The notes under the pieces: generated by a model
Seen by the model: the letters and a program-made list of their open reading frames with translations, nothing else
Database searches by the model: none
What the model was told of the DNA's origin: nothing
NCBI RefSeq assembly: GCF_901827205.1
Contig: NZ_LR594675.1
Location: 3,968,001 to 4,032,000 of the forward strand
Source of the DNA: Variovorax sp. PBS-H4
Lineage (GTDB): Bacteria; Pseudomonadota; Gammaproteobacteria; Burkholderiales; Burkholderiaceae_C
Length of the DNA stretch: 64,000 nucleotides
Direction: 5' to 3'
Shown: positions 43,098-52,497 of the stretch, piece after piece
Layout: each line of letters begins with the position of its first letter
Position numbering within the stretch: position 1 is the stretch's first letter
Translations under genes and position numbers: made by a program

Positions 43098-45470
43098 TCA
43101 GGACGCCCAACGCCAGTTCAGAATCTCCGGCATGTCCTCTCCGTGGGAAGTGATCCATGCCCGGTGCGCCAGCAGACGATCGCGCAGGTGCTGCTTGACG
43201 TGACCCGCGGCATCGCGGACCCTCGGCACGCGGTCGATCGCATCGGCGGCGAGGTGGAAGCGGTCGAGCCGGTTCAGCACGGTCATGTCGAACGGCGTCG
43301 TGGTCGTGCCCTCTTCCTGGTATCCGTGCACGTGGAAGTTGTCGTGGTTGGTGCGCCTGTAGGCCAGGCGATGAATCAGTTGCGGATAACCATGGAAGGC
43401 GAAGATCACCGGCTTGTCCTCGGTGAATATGGAATCGAACTCCGCGTCCGCAAGCCCATGCGGGTGTTCCGATGGAGATTGCAAGCTCATCAGGTCGACG
43501 ACGTTGACCACGCGTATTTTCAGATCGGGCAACTCGCGCCGGAGCAGATCGACCGCAGCGAGCGTCTCCAGCGTTGGCACGTCACCGGCACACGCCATGA
43601 CCACGTCGGGTGCCTGACCTTCGTCGTTGCTGGCCCAGGTCCAGATTCCCATTCCGACGCTGCAGTGCCGCATGGCAGTCTCGAGGTCCAGCCACTGGAA
43701 CTCCGGGTTCTTGCCTGCCACGATCACGTTGACATAACCGCGGCTTCGCAGGCAGTGGTCGGTCACCGATAGCAGCGTGTTGGCATCGGGCGGCAGGTAG
43801 ACGCGGACCAACTCGGCTTTCTTGCTGGCCACGTGATCCATGAAGCCCGGATCCTGATGGCTGAAGCCATTGTGGTCCTGTCGCCAGACGTGGCTGGTCA
43901 GCAGGTAGTTCAGTGATGCGATCGGCCTGCGCCAAGGAATGCCGCGGGATACCTTCAGCCATTTGGCGTGCTGGTTGAACATCGAGTCGACGATGTGGAT
44001 GAAGGCTTCGTAGCACGAGAAGAAGCCGTGCCGCCCGGAGAGCAGATAGCCTTCCAGCCAGCCCTGACACAGCTGCTCGCTGAGCACCTCCATCACGCGC
44101 CCATTCGGCGCCACGTGGTCATCGCCGGGGAAGATCTCGGCCGTCGAGGTTCGCTTGCTGACCTCGAAGACCGCACCCAAGCGGTTGGACGTGGTTTCGT
44201 CGGGTGCCATCATTCGGAAATTGCGATCTGCGCCATTGAGCCGCATGACGTCCCGCAGGAACTCGCCCGCAACGCGTGTAGCTTCGGCCTTTATCGCTCC
44301 CGGCTTGGGCACAGCCACCGCGTAGCCGCGCACGTCCGGCATCCGCAGATCTTTGAGAAGCAGGCCGCCGTTGGCATGCGGATTAGCGCTCATGCGACGT
44401 TCCCCGCGGGGAGCGAGTTCGGCAATGTCCGCACGCAATGCACCGTCCTCGTCGAAGAGCTCCTCCGGGCGGTAGCTCCGCATCCAATCCTCGAGCAGCT
44501 TCACATGGGAAGGGTTTTCAACGAAGCCGGTCAAGGGCACTTGGTGCGCGCGCTGGGTGCCCTCGATGGGCACTCCGTCCACGACCTTGGGACCTGTCCA
44601 GCCTTTTGGGGAGCGCAGGACGATCATCGGCCAGCGCCTGCGTCGGCTGAAGCCATCCGCCCGGGCCTCCACCTGGATCGCGTTGATCACATCGAGCGCG
44701 ATGTCGAGCGCAGCGGCCATCATGCGATGCATGGCATCCGGCTCGTGCCCCGAAACAAAATGCGGCTCGTAACCGTAGCCGCGCATCAGTTGGGTCAACT
44801 CCTCGTCGCCGATGCGCGCGAGGACCGTCGGGCCAGCAATCTTGTAGCCGTTGAGATGCAGGATCGGCAAGACGGCGCCGTCGGACGCCGGATTCAAGAA
44901 CTTGTTCGAGTGCCAACTTGCGGCCAGGGCGCCGGTCTCCGCTTCGCCGTCGCCCACCACGCAGCAGGCCAGCAGGTCGGGGTTGTCGAAGACGGCACCG
45001 TAGGCGTGCAGCAGCGAGTAGCCGAGCTCGCCGCCCTCGTGAATCGAGCCTGGCGTTTCCGCTCCAACGTGACTGGAGATGCCACCCGGAAAGGAGAACT
45101 GCTTGAAAAGCCGTTGGATTCCTTCGGCGTTCTGACCCACGTTCGGATAGACCTCGCTGTAGGTACCTTCCAGCCACGTGTTGGCCACGACGCCGGGGCC
45201 GCCGTGACCGGGACCCGCGACGAAGATCGCTTGCAGATCGCGCGCCTTGATCGCGCGATTCATGTGAGCGTAGATGAAGTTCAAGCCCGGCGTCGTACCC
45301 CAGTGGCCAAGCAGGCGTGGCTTGATGTGTTCCAGAGCGAGCGGCATCCGCAGCAGCGGGTTGTCGATGAGGTAGATCTGGCCTACGGAAAGATAGTTCG
45401 CGGCCCGCCACCACGCATCCAGGACGGAAATCTCGTCGGCCGCAATGTGGCTGGTCGTGTGAGTTCTCAT
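43098..45470 (-). CDS. xfp: Phosphoketolase (Xfp)
   Basis: A 790-residue thiamine-diphosphate enzyme. It has GLNFIYAHMNRAIK, the family-specific AGPGHGGPGVVANTWLEG, SFPGGISSHVGAETPGSIHEGGELGYSL, and the ThDP motif VVGDGEAETGALAASW. It splits xylulose-5-phosphate and/or fructose-6-phosphate with phosphate to give acetyl-phosphate, an energy-conserving route that needs no oxygen. The GAGG before the ATG at 45470 fits. A dyad TTGCG-N4-ATCAA lies 54-67 bases upstream. It is the leftmost gene of the stress island. Confidence 0.97.
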   Translation of the reverse strand: MRTHTTSHIAADEISVLDAWWRAANYLSVGQIYLIDNPLLRMPLALEHIKPRLLGHWGTTPGLNFIYAHMNRAIKARDLQAIFVAGPGHGGPGVVANTWLEGTYSEVYPNVGQNAEGIQRLFKQFSFPGGISSHVGAETPGSIHEGGELGYSLLHAYGAVFDNPDLLACCVVGDGEAETGALAASWHSNKFLNPASDGAVLPILHLNGYKIAGPTVLARIGDEELTQLMRGYGYEPHFVSGHEPDAMHRMMAAALDIALDVINAIQVEARADGFSRRRRWPMIVLRSPKGWTGPKVVDGVPIEGTQRAHQVPLTGFVENPSHVKLLEDWMRSYRPEELFDEDGALRADIAELAPRGERRMSANPHANGGLLLKDLRMPDVRGYAVAVPKPGAIKAEATRVAGEFLRDVMRLNGADRNFRMMAPDETTSNRLGAVFEVSKRTSTAEIFPGDDHVAPNGRVMEVLSEQLCQGWLEGYLLSGRHGFFSCYEAFIHIVDSMFNQHAKWLKVSRGIPWRRPIASLNYLLTSHVWRQDHNGFSHQDPGFMDHVASKKAELVRVYLPPDANTLLSVTDHCLRSRGYVNVIVAGKNPEFQWLDLETAMRHCSVGMGIWTWASNDEGQAPDVVMACAGDVPTLETLAAVDLLRRELPDLKIRVVNVVDLMSLQSPSEHPHGLADAEFDSIFTEDKPVIFAFHGYPQLIHRLAYRRTNHDNFHVHGYQEEGTTTTPFDMTVLNRLDRFHLAADAIDRVPRVRDAAGHVKQHLRDRLLAHRAWITSHGEDMPEILNWRWAS

Positions 45471-45523
45471 GCGCGCCTCGTGAGTTGCACGGCTGATGGT
45501 GATGCCGGCACCACGGCGCGGGC

Positions 45524-45537
45524 TTGCGGCAGATCAA
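45524..45537 (-). promoter_or_regulatory. FNR/FixK-like dyad upstream of xfp
   Basis: + strand TTGCGGCAGATCAA (TTGC-N6-TCAA, a FixK-type match; 8 of 10 to TTGAT-N4-ATCAA). It lies in the promoter gap of the phosphoketolase gene. Confidence 0.5.
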
Positions 45538-45590
45538 GGCGCGGCGCTAGATGGGCCGATTCCATCTCGACTCCTCCATGACCGTGAACG

Positions 45591-46052
45591 CTACCTGGGG
45601 GCCTGCGGCTTCGCAGTTTCCAGGTCCATCATCATCTGCATCATCATTTCCATCATGTCCATGCGGCGCTCCATCATGTCTGCCTGCATGGTCGGCTCCT
45701 CCCGCAGCGAGGACTTGCCGGCACCGTGTCTGCGCATGCCGCTCTTCATCTGGCTCATCATGTTCATGCTGCCCTGCATCGCGCGCATATGATCCTTCAT
45801 CAGCGCCGCGCGCTCTGCGGGAGTCTTGGCGGCCATCATCTTTTGATGCATGTCCTGCATCAACTTCATCTGCTCGTCGATCCTGGCGCTGTCGGCCTTC
45901 CCCTCGGCGCTCGCCATGTGATGTGCTGCGTGCTCGTCCGCCTCCTTGGCTCCTGCTCCCACTCCCGCTCCTGCTCCTGCTCCTGCTCCTGGAAACGATG
46001 AACAACCCGCCAGCGACATCAGCGCTGCGGTCATGAGGGCGGGGTATTTCAT
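45591..46052 (-). CDS. Methionine- and histidine-rich lipoprotein
   Basis: A 153-residue predicted lipoprotein. MKYPALMTAALMSLAGCSSF has a lipobox (LAGC) with Cys17-18 as the lipid site. A Gly-Ala repeat (PGAGAGAGAGVGAGA) follows, then EHAAHHM and long helices dense in Met: MKLMQDMHQKMMAAK, MRAMQGSMNMMSQM and DMMERRMDMMEMMMQMMM. Met- and His-rich envelope proteins often bind Cu(I) or Ag(I), so metal binding is a plausible role, not shown. The GA repeat is encoded by a hexanucleotide repeat that could change length. An FNR-type dyad lies 75-88 bases upstream. Confidence 0.75.
   Translation of the reverse strand: MKYPALMTAALMSLAGCSSFPGAGAGAGAGVGAGAKEADEHAAHHMASAEGKADSARIDEQMKLMQDMHQKMMAAKTPAERAALMKDHMRAMQGSMNMMSQMKSGMRRHGAGKSSLREEPTMQADMMERRMDMMEMMMQMMMDLETAKPQAPR
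45951..45992. repeat. Hexanucleotide repeat inside the lipoprotein gene
   Basis: Seven tandem six-base units related to TCCTGC, with the last four nearly perfect. They encode Gly-Ala pairs after the lipobox. Unit gain or loss keeps the frame and changes the spacer length. Confidence 0.75.
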
Positions 46053-46126
46053 TTCAGTTCCTTTCGATGCGGTTGCATGCCGTGGGGTCATCGCCAGGAG
46101 CATGCTCCCTGCACCAGACTGTCTGC

Positions 46127-46140
46127 TTGACGAAGATCAA
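46127..46140 (-). promoter_or_regulatory. FNR-like dyad upstream of the Met-rich lipoprotein
   Basis: + strand TTGACGAAGATCAA, 9 of 10 to TTGAT-N4-ATCAA, 75 bases before the ATG at 46052. Confidence 0.6.
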
Positions 46141-46213
46141 ATCGCGGCCGCCGGAGAACACGTCTCCCGGTCAACGAACCCCGATCGGCGCGGACGCCTG
46201 GCCGAACCTCCCT

Positions 46214-47593
46214 TCAGGGCGGCGCCACCGGCACGAAGCTGGTGATCGAGCCGCGCCTGACCAACAGCGCCACGGTCTCGCCCTGGTGGGTCGCTTCGAG
46301 CGCCCTGTCCAGTTCATTGATCGCGGAGACTCCCACATCGTTGACGGCGAGGATCACGTCGCCGAGGCGAAGACCCGCCCGCCGGGCCGATCCGGAGGTG
46401 GATCTCACGTAGATTCCCGCCTCGACCGGGCCGCCTGCCTGCTTGGCTGTGCGCTCGGCAAGATCGAGTCCCAGTCGCGCCTCGCGAGTGTCTTGCGAGG
46501 CGATGCGCTGCGGAAGATCGGGAACGCCTTCCGCAACGGCGAGTTTCACCGTCAGCGGCGCCTTGCGCCGCCAGACGTCAAGCATGATCGAAGCGCCGGG
46601 ACGGGCAGCCGCCACGCGCTGCTGGATTTCCGCGTAAGGCATTGCCGCGCTGCCGTCGATACTCAGCACAACGTCCCCGCTGCGGAGCCCGGCTTTCGCC
46701 GCAGGTCCGTCAGCATCGACGCGCACGATCAGCGCCCCCAACGGAGCGTCGAGCCCGAAGGCCAGCGCAAGATCCGGGGTCAGGGCCTGGGTCCGAGCCC
46801 CGATCTGGCCGCGCGTCACGCGCCCCGTCGACCGGAGCTCGGCGGCGATTCGCATCGCGGTGTCGATCGGCAGGCTGAACGAAACCCCTGTGTATCGGCC
46901 GCTCGCCGAATAGGTCATCGAGTTCATCCCGACGACTTCCCCGTGCTTGTTTAAAAGAGGCCCGCCAGAATTCCCAGGATTGAGCGCGACATCGGTCTGG
47001 ATCAGCGGCTCGCCGCTGCCGCCCGGCAGGAAACGCGGATTGGCGCTCACCATGCCTGCCGTCACGCTCTGCTCGAACCCGAAAGGCGCCCCCAGCGCCG
47101 CCACCCATTCTCCGGCGCAAAGGCTCGCGCTGCTGCCGATCGCGGCGGCCGGCAGGTTCGTGGCAGCGATCTTCAATAGCGCCAGGTCGGTGCGTCGGTC
47201 GAGCCCGACGACAGCAGCCGGCCAACGATGCCGTCCCCCGACGAGGACCGATGTCTCCTGGCCCCCGAGCACCACATGCGCGCTGGTCAGTATGTACCCG
47301 TCGGCATCGACGACGAACCCCGATGCCGACGAGCGCTCCGACTCCAGCAGCGATCGTGCCGGCATCCCCACCTCATCGCTGCCGCCCCAGTCCGTGCCCG
47401 GGGCGATGCTCAGAACACGCACGACAGCCGGCGCCTGCCGCCGCACGGCTGCCACGAAATCGCCTCCCCGACTCAAAGAATCGGACGGGTCGAGACAGGG
47501 CCCGTCGTGAGACCACGCATGCGCCGCGCCGAGGAACGCAAGTGCGCCGAGCGTCGCCGCCAGCAGCCCGCGCGCGAATGGCCTGGTCGGCAC
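46214..47593 (-). CDS. DegP/HtrA-like periplasmic serine protease with two PDZ domains
   Basis: A 459-residue exported protease. The signal peptide is FARGLLAATLGALAFLGAAHA. The trypsin-like domain has the catalytic triad: His in ILTSAHVVLGG, Asp in RRTDLALLK, Ser in NPGNSGGPLLN. Two PDZ domains follow (GALIVRVDADGPAAKAGLRSGDV and GIYVRSTSGSARRAGLRLGDVI). HtrA enzymes degrade or refold misfolded envelope proteins. It differs from the housekeeping copy usually found next to rpoE, fitting a stress-island paralogue. The gap to the upstream universal stress gene is 1 bp, so they share a promoter. Confidence 0.93.
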   Translation of the reverse strand: MPTRPFARGLLAATLGALAFLGAAHAWSHDGPCLDPSDSLSRGGDFVAAVRRQAPAVVRVLSIAPGTDWGGSDEVGMPARSLLESERSSASGFVVDADGYILTSAHVVLGGQETSVLVGGRHRWPAAVVGLDRRTDLALLKIAATNLPAAAIGSSASLCAGEWVAALGAPFGFEQSVTAGMVSANPRFLPGGSGEPLIQTDVALNPGNSGGPLLNKHGEVVGMNSMTYSASGRYTGVSFSLPIDTAMRIAAELRSTGRVTRGQIGARTQALTPDLALAFGLDAPLGALIVRVDADGPAAKAGLRSGDVVLSIDGSAAMPYAEIQQRVAAARPGASIMLDVWRRKAPLTVKLAVAEGVPDLPQRIASQDTREARLGLDLAERTAKQAGGPVEAGIYVRSTSGSARRAGLRLGDVILAVNDVGVSAINELDRALEATHQGETVALLVRRGSITSFVPVAPP

Positions 47594-47594
47594 C

Positions 47595-48017
47595 TCAGCG
47601 CACCAACAGGACCGGCACCGAGCATCGCGCCAGCACCTTCGTGGCGACCGACCCCAGCACGAGGTTCTTCAATGCGCCGGCACCGTGGGATCCCATGACC
47701 AGCAGATCGAAGTTGCCCGCTTCTGCATACGAAGCGATTTCCTCGGCTGGATGGCCCACCTTGTGAACGAAGGCGGCCTCGATGCCATGTTCCGAAAGAA
47801 ACGTTCGAACCGGCCCCAGCACCACGCGTGCGTCGTCTTCGTAGTAGCCATGAACGAGCTCGGGGCCCGCGAACGCGGCAGCCCGATGCGTGACCGGGAG
47901 AACCGCATAGAAGACGGTGTAGGCGTGACCCGCGCCCAGTGCGTCCTTGTGCGCTGCCAGATAGGAGAGCATGCGTTTCGTGTAGTCGCTGCCATCCACT
48001 GCGAGAAGAATTTTCAT
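47595..48017 (-). CDS. Universal stress protein
   Basis: A 140-residue UspA-domain protein beginning MKILLAVDGSDYTKRMLSYL. The ATP-binding motif G-x2-G-x9-G-S is intact in GSHGAGALKNLVLGSVATKVL, and the C-terminal strand is CSVPVLLVR. UspA proteins support survival in growth arrest, oxygen limitation and oxidative stress. A dyad TTGCG-N4-ATCAA lies 68-81 bases upstream of its ATG, and the DegP-like gene follows directly. It is distinct from the longer Usp at 52498-52998. Confidence 0.95.
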   Translation of the reverse strand: MKILLAVDGSDYTKRMLSYLAAHKDALGAGHAYTVFYAVLPVTHRAAAFAGPELVHGYYEDDARVVLGPVRTFLSEHGIEAAFVHKVGHPAEEIASYAEAGNFDLLVMGSHGAGALKNLVLGSVATKVLARCSVPVLLVR

Positions 48018-48084
48018 GAGCCTGCTGCTCCTTCCTTCGAAACTTCGGATGGCCTGATGCTCGTCCCGTGCTCATCGATCTCCT

Positions 48085-48098
48085 TTGCGCCAGATCAA
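48085..48098 (-). promoter_or_regulatory. FNR/FixK-like dyad upstream of the universal stress gene
   Basis: + strand TTGCGCCAGATCAA (complement TTGAT-CTGG-CGCAA). It has the same half-site form as the xfp dyad. Confidence 0.5.
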
Positions 48099-48161
48099 CA
48101 TCCGGCGCGCCGTCGATGCCGAGGCTGAACATCCCCGAACAGGTTCAACCCTTGAAGACAG

Positions 48162-49751
48162 TCAGCTTGCCGACCAGCCCGCTGGCCTTCGAGTGATTGG
48201 CGGCAGGGAAAGCGCAAGCCAGCGCGCGCCAAGCGCATCCACATCCACCGGCGCGTCCGTGGCAACGTCGAGGACCGCGGCGCATTCACCCGGATCCAAG
48301 GGCTCCTGCGTCGCAAGCTGTCGCTCCAGCACGTCCAGGGTCGCCTCGGACGGGTCGCGTCCCTGCGCCTCCCGCGCCACGATCCGCCTGCGCAAGTCCG
48401 CTTCGCCGGCGCGGCAGCGAAGAATCGAGAAGGGCACGTGCAGTTGCGCCGCCAAGGCGCGGAACAACAGCCGCTCGTCGCGGCGCAGGAAGGCGGCGTC
48501 GACGATCACCGGATAGCCGGCCTGCAGGGCCGTGCGCGCGCACTCGGCCAAACGGGCGAACGTACGTTCGGTCGCCTCCCGCGAGTAGATATTCGTAGGG
48601 TGGTCGATGGAGCGCTCGTGTGGCTCCAGTCCGAAAAGACGCTTGCGCTCGACATCCGACCGGATGCGGATCGCGCCCGCGACCGCCAGCAGCGCCGCAG
48701 CCATGGTCGACTTGCCCGAACCGGACAGCCCGTGCGTGAGCATCAGGCGGGGCGCGCTGTTCGGCATCCGCGCAAGTCGTGTTGCGCAGGCGAGGTAGTC
48801 GGGTCCGCCGGGCTGCGCAGCGCCGGCACGCACACGGAAGCGGCCCACCAACGCACGCACGAGTGCCCTGTACACCTCATAGAAGCGCAACACCTGCATG
48901 CCCGCGTAGTCGCCGCTGTGCTGCAGGTACGCATCGAGAAAGCGGAACGCGAGATCCCTGCGGCCGTGCGCTTCCAGGTCCATCGTGAGAAAGGCGACGT
49001 CGCTCATCACGTCGATCCAGCGCAGAGCAGGATCGAACTCGATGCAGTCGAAGGCGGTCAGCTGGTCGTCGATCAGCACCACGTTGGCCAGATGAAGGTC
49101 GCCATGGCACTCCCGAACTGCACCACTGCGCTGCCTCGCGAACCAGGCCGTGCGCAACGCCTTCCTTTGCTCGAAAATCCAAGTCTGCAGATCTCTGGTG
49201 GGCCGCGCGCCGGCATCGACGCGCAGACGTGCCAACGCATCGACCACCGGACGACCCACCTGGTCCGGCGTTGCGAACTCCGACTCCGGTGCGGCGATCT
49301 GTGCCCGCCCGTGGAAACTGGCCAACCGATGCGCGAACTGTTCAAGGCGGTCAAGCTCCAGCCGTCCGGCCGGCACCAGTCGTTGCAGCAATGCATCTTC
49401 GGAAAAGCGCCGCATGCAGACGGCAAATTCGATGGGGTCGCCTTCTCCGAGGTGCGGCGCCTGCGCGCTGCCGCAGACGGCGACCACGCCGATGTAGAGC
49501 GAAGGCGCGAGCCGCCGATTGAGGCGCACCTCCTCTTCGCAGAAGTGCTTGCGGGCCGCCAGTGTGCTGAAGTCGACGAAACCCAGATAGACGGGCTTCT
49601 TGAGCTTGTAGGCCAACCGCGAGGTCAGCAGCACCCAGGAGATGTGAGTCTCCACCAGCGATACCGCCTCGCCGGTGTCGAGCTGCAGGCGCTCACGCAA
49701 GGCCGTCACCAGCGTGCGGTCGGCGGCGGCAGTCGATGTGGACGTGCTCAT
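48162..49751 (-). CDS. APH-like kinase fused to P-loop ATP-binding kinase domain
   Basis: A 529-residue two-domain protein. Residues about 20-320 resemble aminoglycoside-phosphotransferase folds, with RECHGDLHLANVVLIDDQ (catalytic Asp) and DCIEFDPALRWIDVMSDVAF (metal Asp). From about 340 an AAA_33-type kinase domain follows with Walker A LTHGLSGSGKSTMAAALL, IRIRSDVERKRLFGL and VIVDAAFLRRDERLLF. This fused architecture recurs beside stress genes in proteobacteria; its substrate is unknown. The ATG at 49751 (MSTSTSTAAADRTLV) is chosen; a longer frame starts at 49793. It follows the P-type ATPase by about 80 bp. Confidence 0.85.
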   Translation of the reverse strand: MSTSTSTAAADRTLVTALRERLQLDTGEAVSLVETHISWVLLTSRLAYKLKKPVYLGFVDFSTLAARKHFCEEEVRLNRRLAPSLYIGVVAVCGSAQAPHLGEGDPIEFAVCMRRFSEDALLQRLVPAGRLELDRLEQFAHRLASFHGRAQIAAPESEFATPDQVGRPVVDALARLRVDAGARPTRDLQTWIFEQRKALRTAWFARQRSGAVRECHGDLHLANVVLIDDQLTAFDCIEFDPALRWIDVMSDVAFLTMDLEAHGRRDLAFRFLDAYLQHSGDYAGMQVLRFYEVYRALVRALVGRFRVRAGAAQPGGPDYLACATRLARMPNSAPRLMLTHGLSGSGKSTMAAALLAVAGAIRIRSDVERKRLFGLEPHERSIDHPTNIYSREATERTFARLAECARTALQAGYPVIVDAAFLRRDERLLFRALAAQLHVPFSILRCRAGEADLRRRIVAREAQGRDPSEATLDVLERQLATQEPLDPGECAAVLDVATDAPVDVDALGARWLALSLPPITRRPAGWSAS

Positions 49752-49832
49752 TCCAGGAGTGTGCACCTGATCTTCCTGTGTGCTCTCGCGCAAAGCGCGT
49801 TACCGACCTGGCGTGCCTCGACGGAGCGCTCG

Positions 49833-52478
49833 CTAGCCAGCCGGCCCCCGGCGCGGGATCGGCGCTTCCTGCGGCCGAAGGTACCGTGCCGACCGACGCA
49901 ACCATTTCTCCGTTTCGACCGCCACGAATACCACTACCGAGCAGCCCAGACATATCGCCAACTCGCCGGCCGCCAGCGCTTCGGTGCGAAATACCTCCTG
50001 CAACGGCGGTACATAGACAACGGCAAGTTGAAGCACGAAGGTCGACAACACCGCACCGGCCATGGGCGAATTGCTGCGCAGTCCCAGCGTCAAGAGCGAA
50101 TCGCTCTCCGACCGAATGGCCAGCACGTATCCCATCTGCGAGAGCGTGAGCACCGTGAACACCATCGTTTGCCAATGCATGCCTGTCTTCAAGGCCCAGG
50201 CCTGGATGCCAAGGCACAGGCCTGCGATCAGCAGCCCCACCCACAGGATGTGCTGCCAGGTTCCACCTGCGAACAGGCTTTCGCCGGGGGCGCGCGGAGG
50301 CCGCCGCATCACGCCTCGTTCGGCGGGTTCTGCGGCAAACGCCAGGCCGGGCAGTCCATCGGTCACCAGGTTGATCCAGAGGATATGCAGCGGCAGCAGT
50401 GGAATCGGCATGCCCACGAGCGGAGCAAGCAGCAAGGTCCAGATCTCTGCGGAGTTCCCGGTGATCGCGTAGCGGACGAACTTGCGGATGTTGTCGAAGA
50501 TGCGCCTTCCCTCGCGGACCGCGGCCACGATGGTGGCGAAGTTGTCGTCGAGGAGCACGAGGCTCGCCGCCTCGCGTGCCACGTCGGTGCCGCCGAGCCC
50601 CATGGCAACGCCGATGTCGGCCTGCTTCAGTGCCGGTGCGTCGTTGACGCCATCGCCAGTCATCGCGACGAACTGGCCTTGCGCCTGGAGCGCCCGCACG
50701 ATGCGAATCTTCTGGGCCGGATCGACCCGTGCGTACACCTGGACGTCCCCGGCCAGGCGTCGCAGCGCGGCGTCGTCGAGTGCGGCGAGCTGCACGCCCG
50801 TCAATACTGGCGAGTGGTCGTCCGCAATGCCGAGCTCGCGCGCAATGGCCAGCGCAGTCGCCGGGTGGTCGCCGGTGATCATCACCGGCGTGATGCCTGC
50901 GCTGCGGCAATCCGAGACAGCTGCCTTTACTTCGGGACGCGGTGGGTCTGCCAGACCCACGAGACCGAGCAGGACCAGGTCGGCCTCAACGGTGTCTGCA
51001 GACTGTCCGGCGGGATCCCCGCCGAACGAACGCCGGGCCACGGCGAGAACGCGCAAGCCCTGCTCGGCCATCGCTGCCGCCACGCTCAAAGCCAGGGCGA
51101 CGTCGAGTGCGGCCTCCTGCTGCCCGCGGGCCACGCGCGTGCAGCGGGGCACGAGCGCTTCGGGAGCACCTTTGGTCAAGACGACCCAGTCGCCGCCCTC
51201 GCGATGCAAGGTGCTCATCCGCTTTCGCTCGGAATCGAAAGGCCATTCGTGAAGCCGCACGCGCGACGCGCGGATGGCCCGCGGGTCCATGCCGCTTGCC
51301 ATCGCGGCCTCGACAAGCGCGGTCTCGGTCGGGTCGCCCACCCAGGCGTCGTTGGCGTTCAGGCTCGCGTCGTTGCAAAGCAGCGCCGCGGTCCACAACG
51401 GTTCCGGTGTTCCGCCGCCGGGATATTCGACAGCCTGAACCCGCATGCGGTTCTGGGTCAGCGTGCCGGTCTTGTCGGAGCAGATCACGCTGATCGATCC
51501 CAGTGTCTCCACCGATGGCAGCCGGCGGACCAGGGCATTCACCTTCACCATGCGACGGGCACCGAGCGCCAGGAGAACCGTAACGACCGCGGGCAGCGCC
51601 TCGGGAATGGCCGCCACTGCGAGGCTCACGGCCGTGAGGGCCATCAGCAGCACCGGCTCGCCTCGCAGCACACCCATGGTGAAAACCAGCCCGCAGATCA
51701 ACAGGACCACGAGCGAAAGCCGCCTGCCGAAGTCGGCAAGGCGAAGCTGGAGCGGCGTGCTTCGCGCCTCCGCGTCCCGCAGGAGGCCGGCGATGCGGCC
51801 GAGTTCCGTCTGCTGGCCGGTGGCGACCACCACGCCTTCGGCGCGACCATGCGTGACCAGCGTTCCCTTGAAGGCCATGTTCAGCCGGTCGCCCAGTGGA
51901 TGTTCACCTTCGCCGAGGTGCGCGGTGTGCTTATCCACCGTGACGGATTCTCCCGTCAGCGTCGACTCGTCCACCCGCAGTTGCGCCACCTTGTGCAGGC
52001 GCAGATCGGCGGGGACGAGATTGCCCGCCTCCAGCAGCACCACGTCGCCGGGCACCACGTGCGCGGTATCGATCGTCAGCGAGAGACCTTCGCGACGCAC
52101 GGTCGTGTGCGCCGCAGCCAGGCGCTTCAATGCGTCGAGCGCGCGCTCTGCGCGCCACTCCTGCGTCAGCCCGATCGCGGCATTGAGCAGCACGATGGCC
52201 GCGATCGCCACCGTATCCGCAACATCCCCGATGAATCCCGACAGCAGCGCAGCCGAAAGCAGGACCAGCACCATGAAGTCACGGAACTGATCGCAGACAC
52301 GCCGGATCAGGCCGCGCGGAGCCGCTTCGGGGAGCCGGTTTTCGCCGTGAATATCCCGCCGCCGCTTCGCCTGGTCAGCCGTCAAGCCAATCCGCGGATC
52401 CACCTCCAGGTGCGCGGCAATGGCCTCTGCCGGATGCAGGTGCGCGTTTCCGATCGCCAGGTCTTGATCACCGCTCAT
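49833..52478 (-). CDS. P2A-type cation-translocating ATPase (Ca2+-ATPase-like)
   Basis: An 881-residue P-type ATPase. An N-terminal cation-ATPase domain is followed by M1-M2, the A-domain TGES loop (DESTLTGESVTVDK), M4 AIPEALPAVVTVLLALGARR, the phosphorylation site ICSDKTGTLTQNRM, hinge MTGDGVNDAPALKQADIGVAM, and M6 WINLVTDGLPGLAF. The DG in M6 and PEALP in M4 place it with SERCA/PMCA-type pumps, so Ca2+ or Mn2+ export is likely. It begins MSGDQDLAIGNAHLHP at 52478, 19 bp after a universal stress gene in an apparent Usp-ATPase-kinase unit. Confidence 0.94.
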   Translation of the reverse strand: MSGDQDLAIGNAHLHPAEAIAAHLEVDPRIGLTADQAKRRRDIHGENRLPEAAPRGLIRRVCDQFRDFMVLVLLSAALLSGFIGDVADTVAIAAIVLLNAAIGLTQEWRAERALDALKRLAAAHTTVRREGLSLTIDTAHVVPGDVVLLEAGNLVPADLRLHKVAQLRVDESTLTGESVTVDKHTAHLGEGEHPLGDRLNMAFKGTLVTHGRAEGVVVATGQQTELGRIAGLLRDAEARSTPLQLRLADFGRRLSLVVLLICGLVFTMGVLRGEPVLLMALTAVSLAVAAIPEALPAVVTVLLALGARRMVKVNALVRRLPSVETLGSISVICSDKTGTLTQNRMRVQAVEYPGGGTPEPLWTAALLCNDASLNANDAWVGDPTETALVEAAMASGMDPRAIRASRVRLHEWPFDSERKRMSTLHREGGDWVVLTKGAPEALVPRCTRVARGQQEAALDVALALSVAAAMAEQGLRVLAVARRSFGGDPAGQSADTVEADLVLLGLVGLADPPRPEVKAAVSDCRSAGITPVMITGDHPATALAIARELGIADDHSPVLTGVQLAALDDAALRRLAGDVQVYARVDPAQKIRIVRALQAQGQFVAMTGDGVNDAPALKQADIGVAMGLGGTDVAREAASLVLLDDNFATIVAAVREGRRIFDNIRKFVRYAITGNSAEIWTLLLAPLVGMPIPLLPLHILWINLVTDGLPGLAFAAEPAERGVMRRPPRAPGESLFAGGTWQHILWVGLLIAGLCLGIQAWALKTGMHWQTMVFTVLTLSQMGYVLAIRSESDSLLTLGLRSNSPMAGAVLSTFVLQLAVVYVPPLQEVFRTEALAAGELAICLGCSVVVFVAVETEKWLRRSARYLRPQEAPIPRRGPAG

Positions 52479-52497
52479 GAGGCGGGCCGGAGATCTC

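Noticed and set aside
52464..52477. FNR-like site TTGATCACCGCTCA before the P2A ATPase
   Set aside because: Only the left half matches; the right half GCTCA does not. The gene is probably read from the usp promoter.
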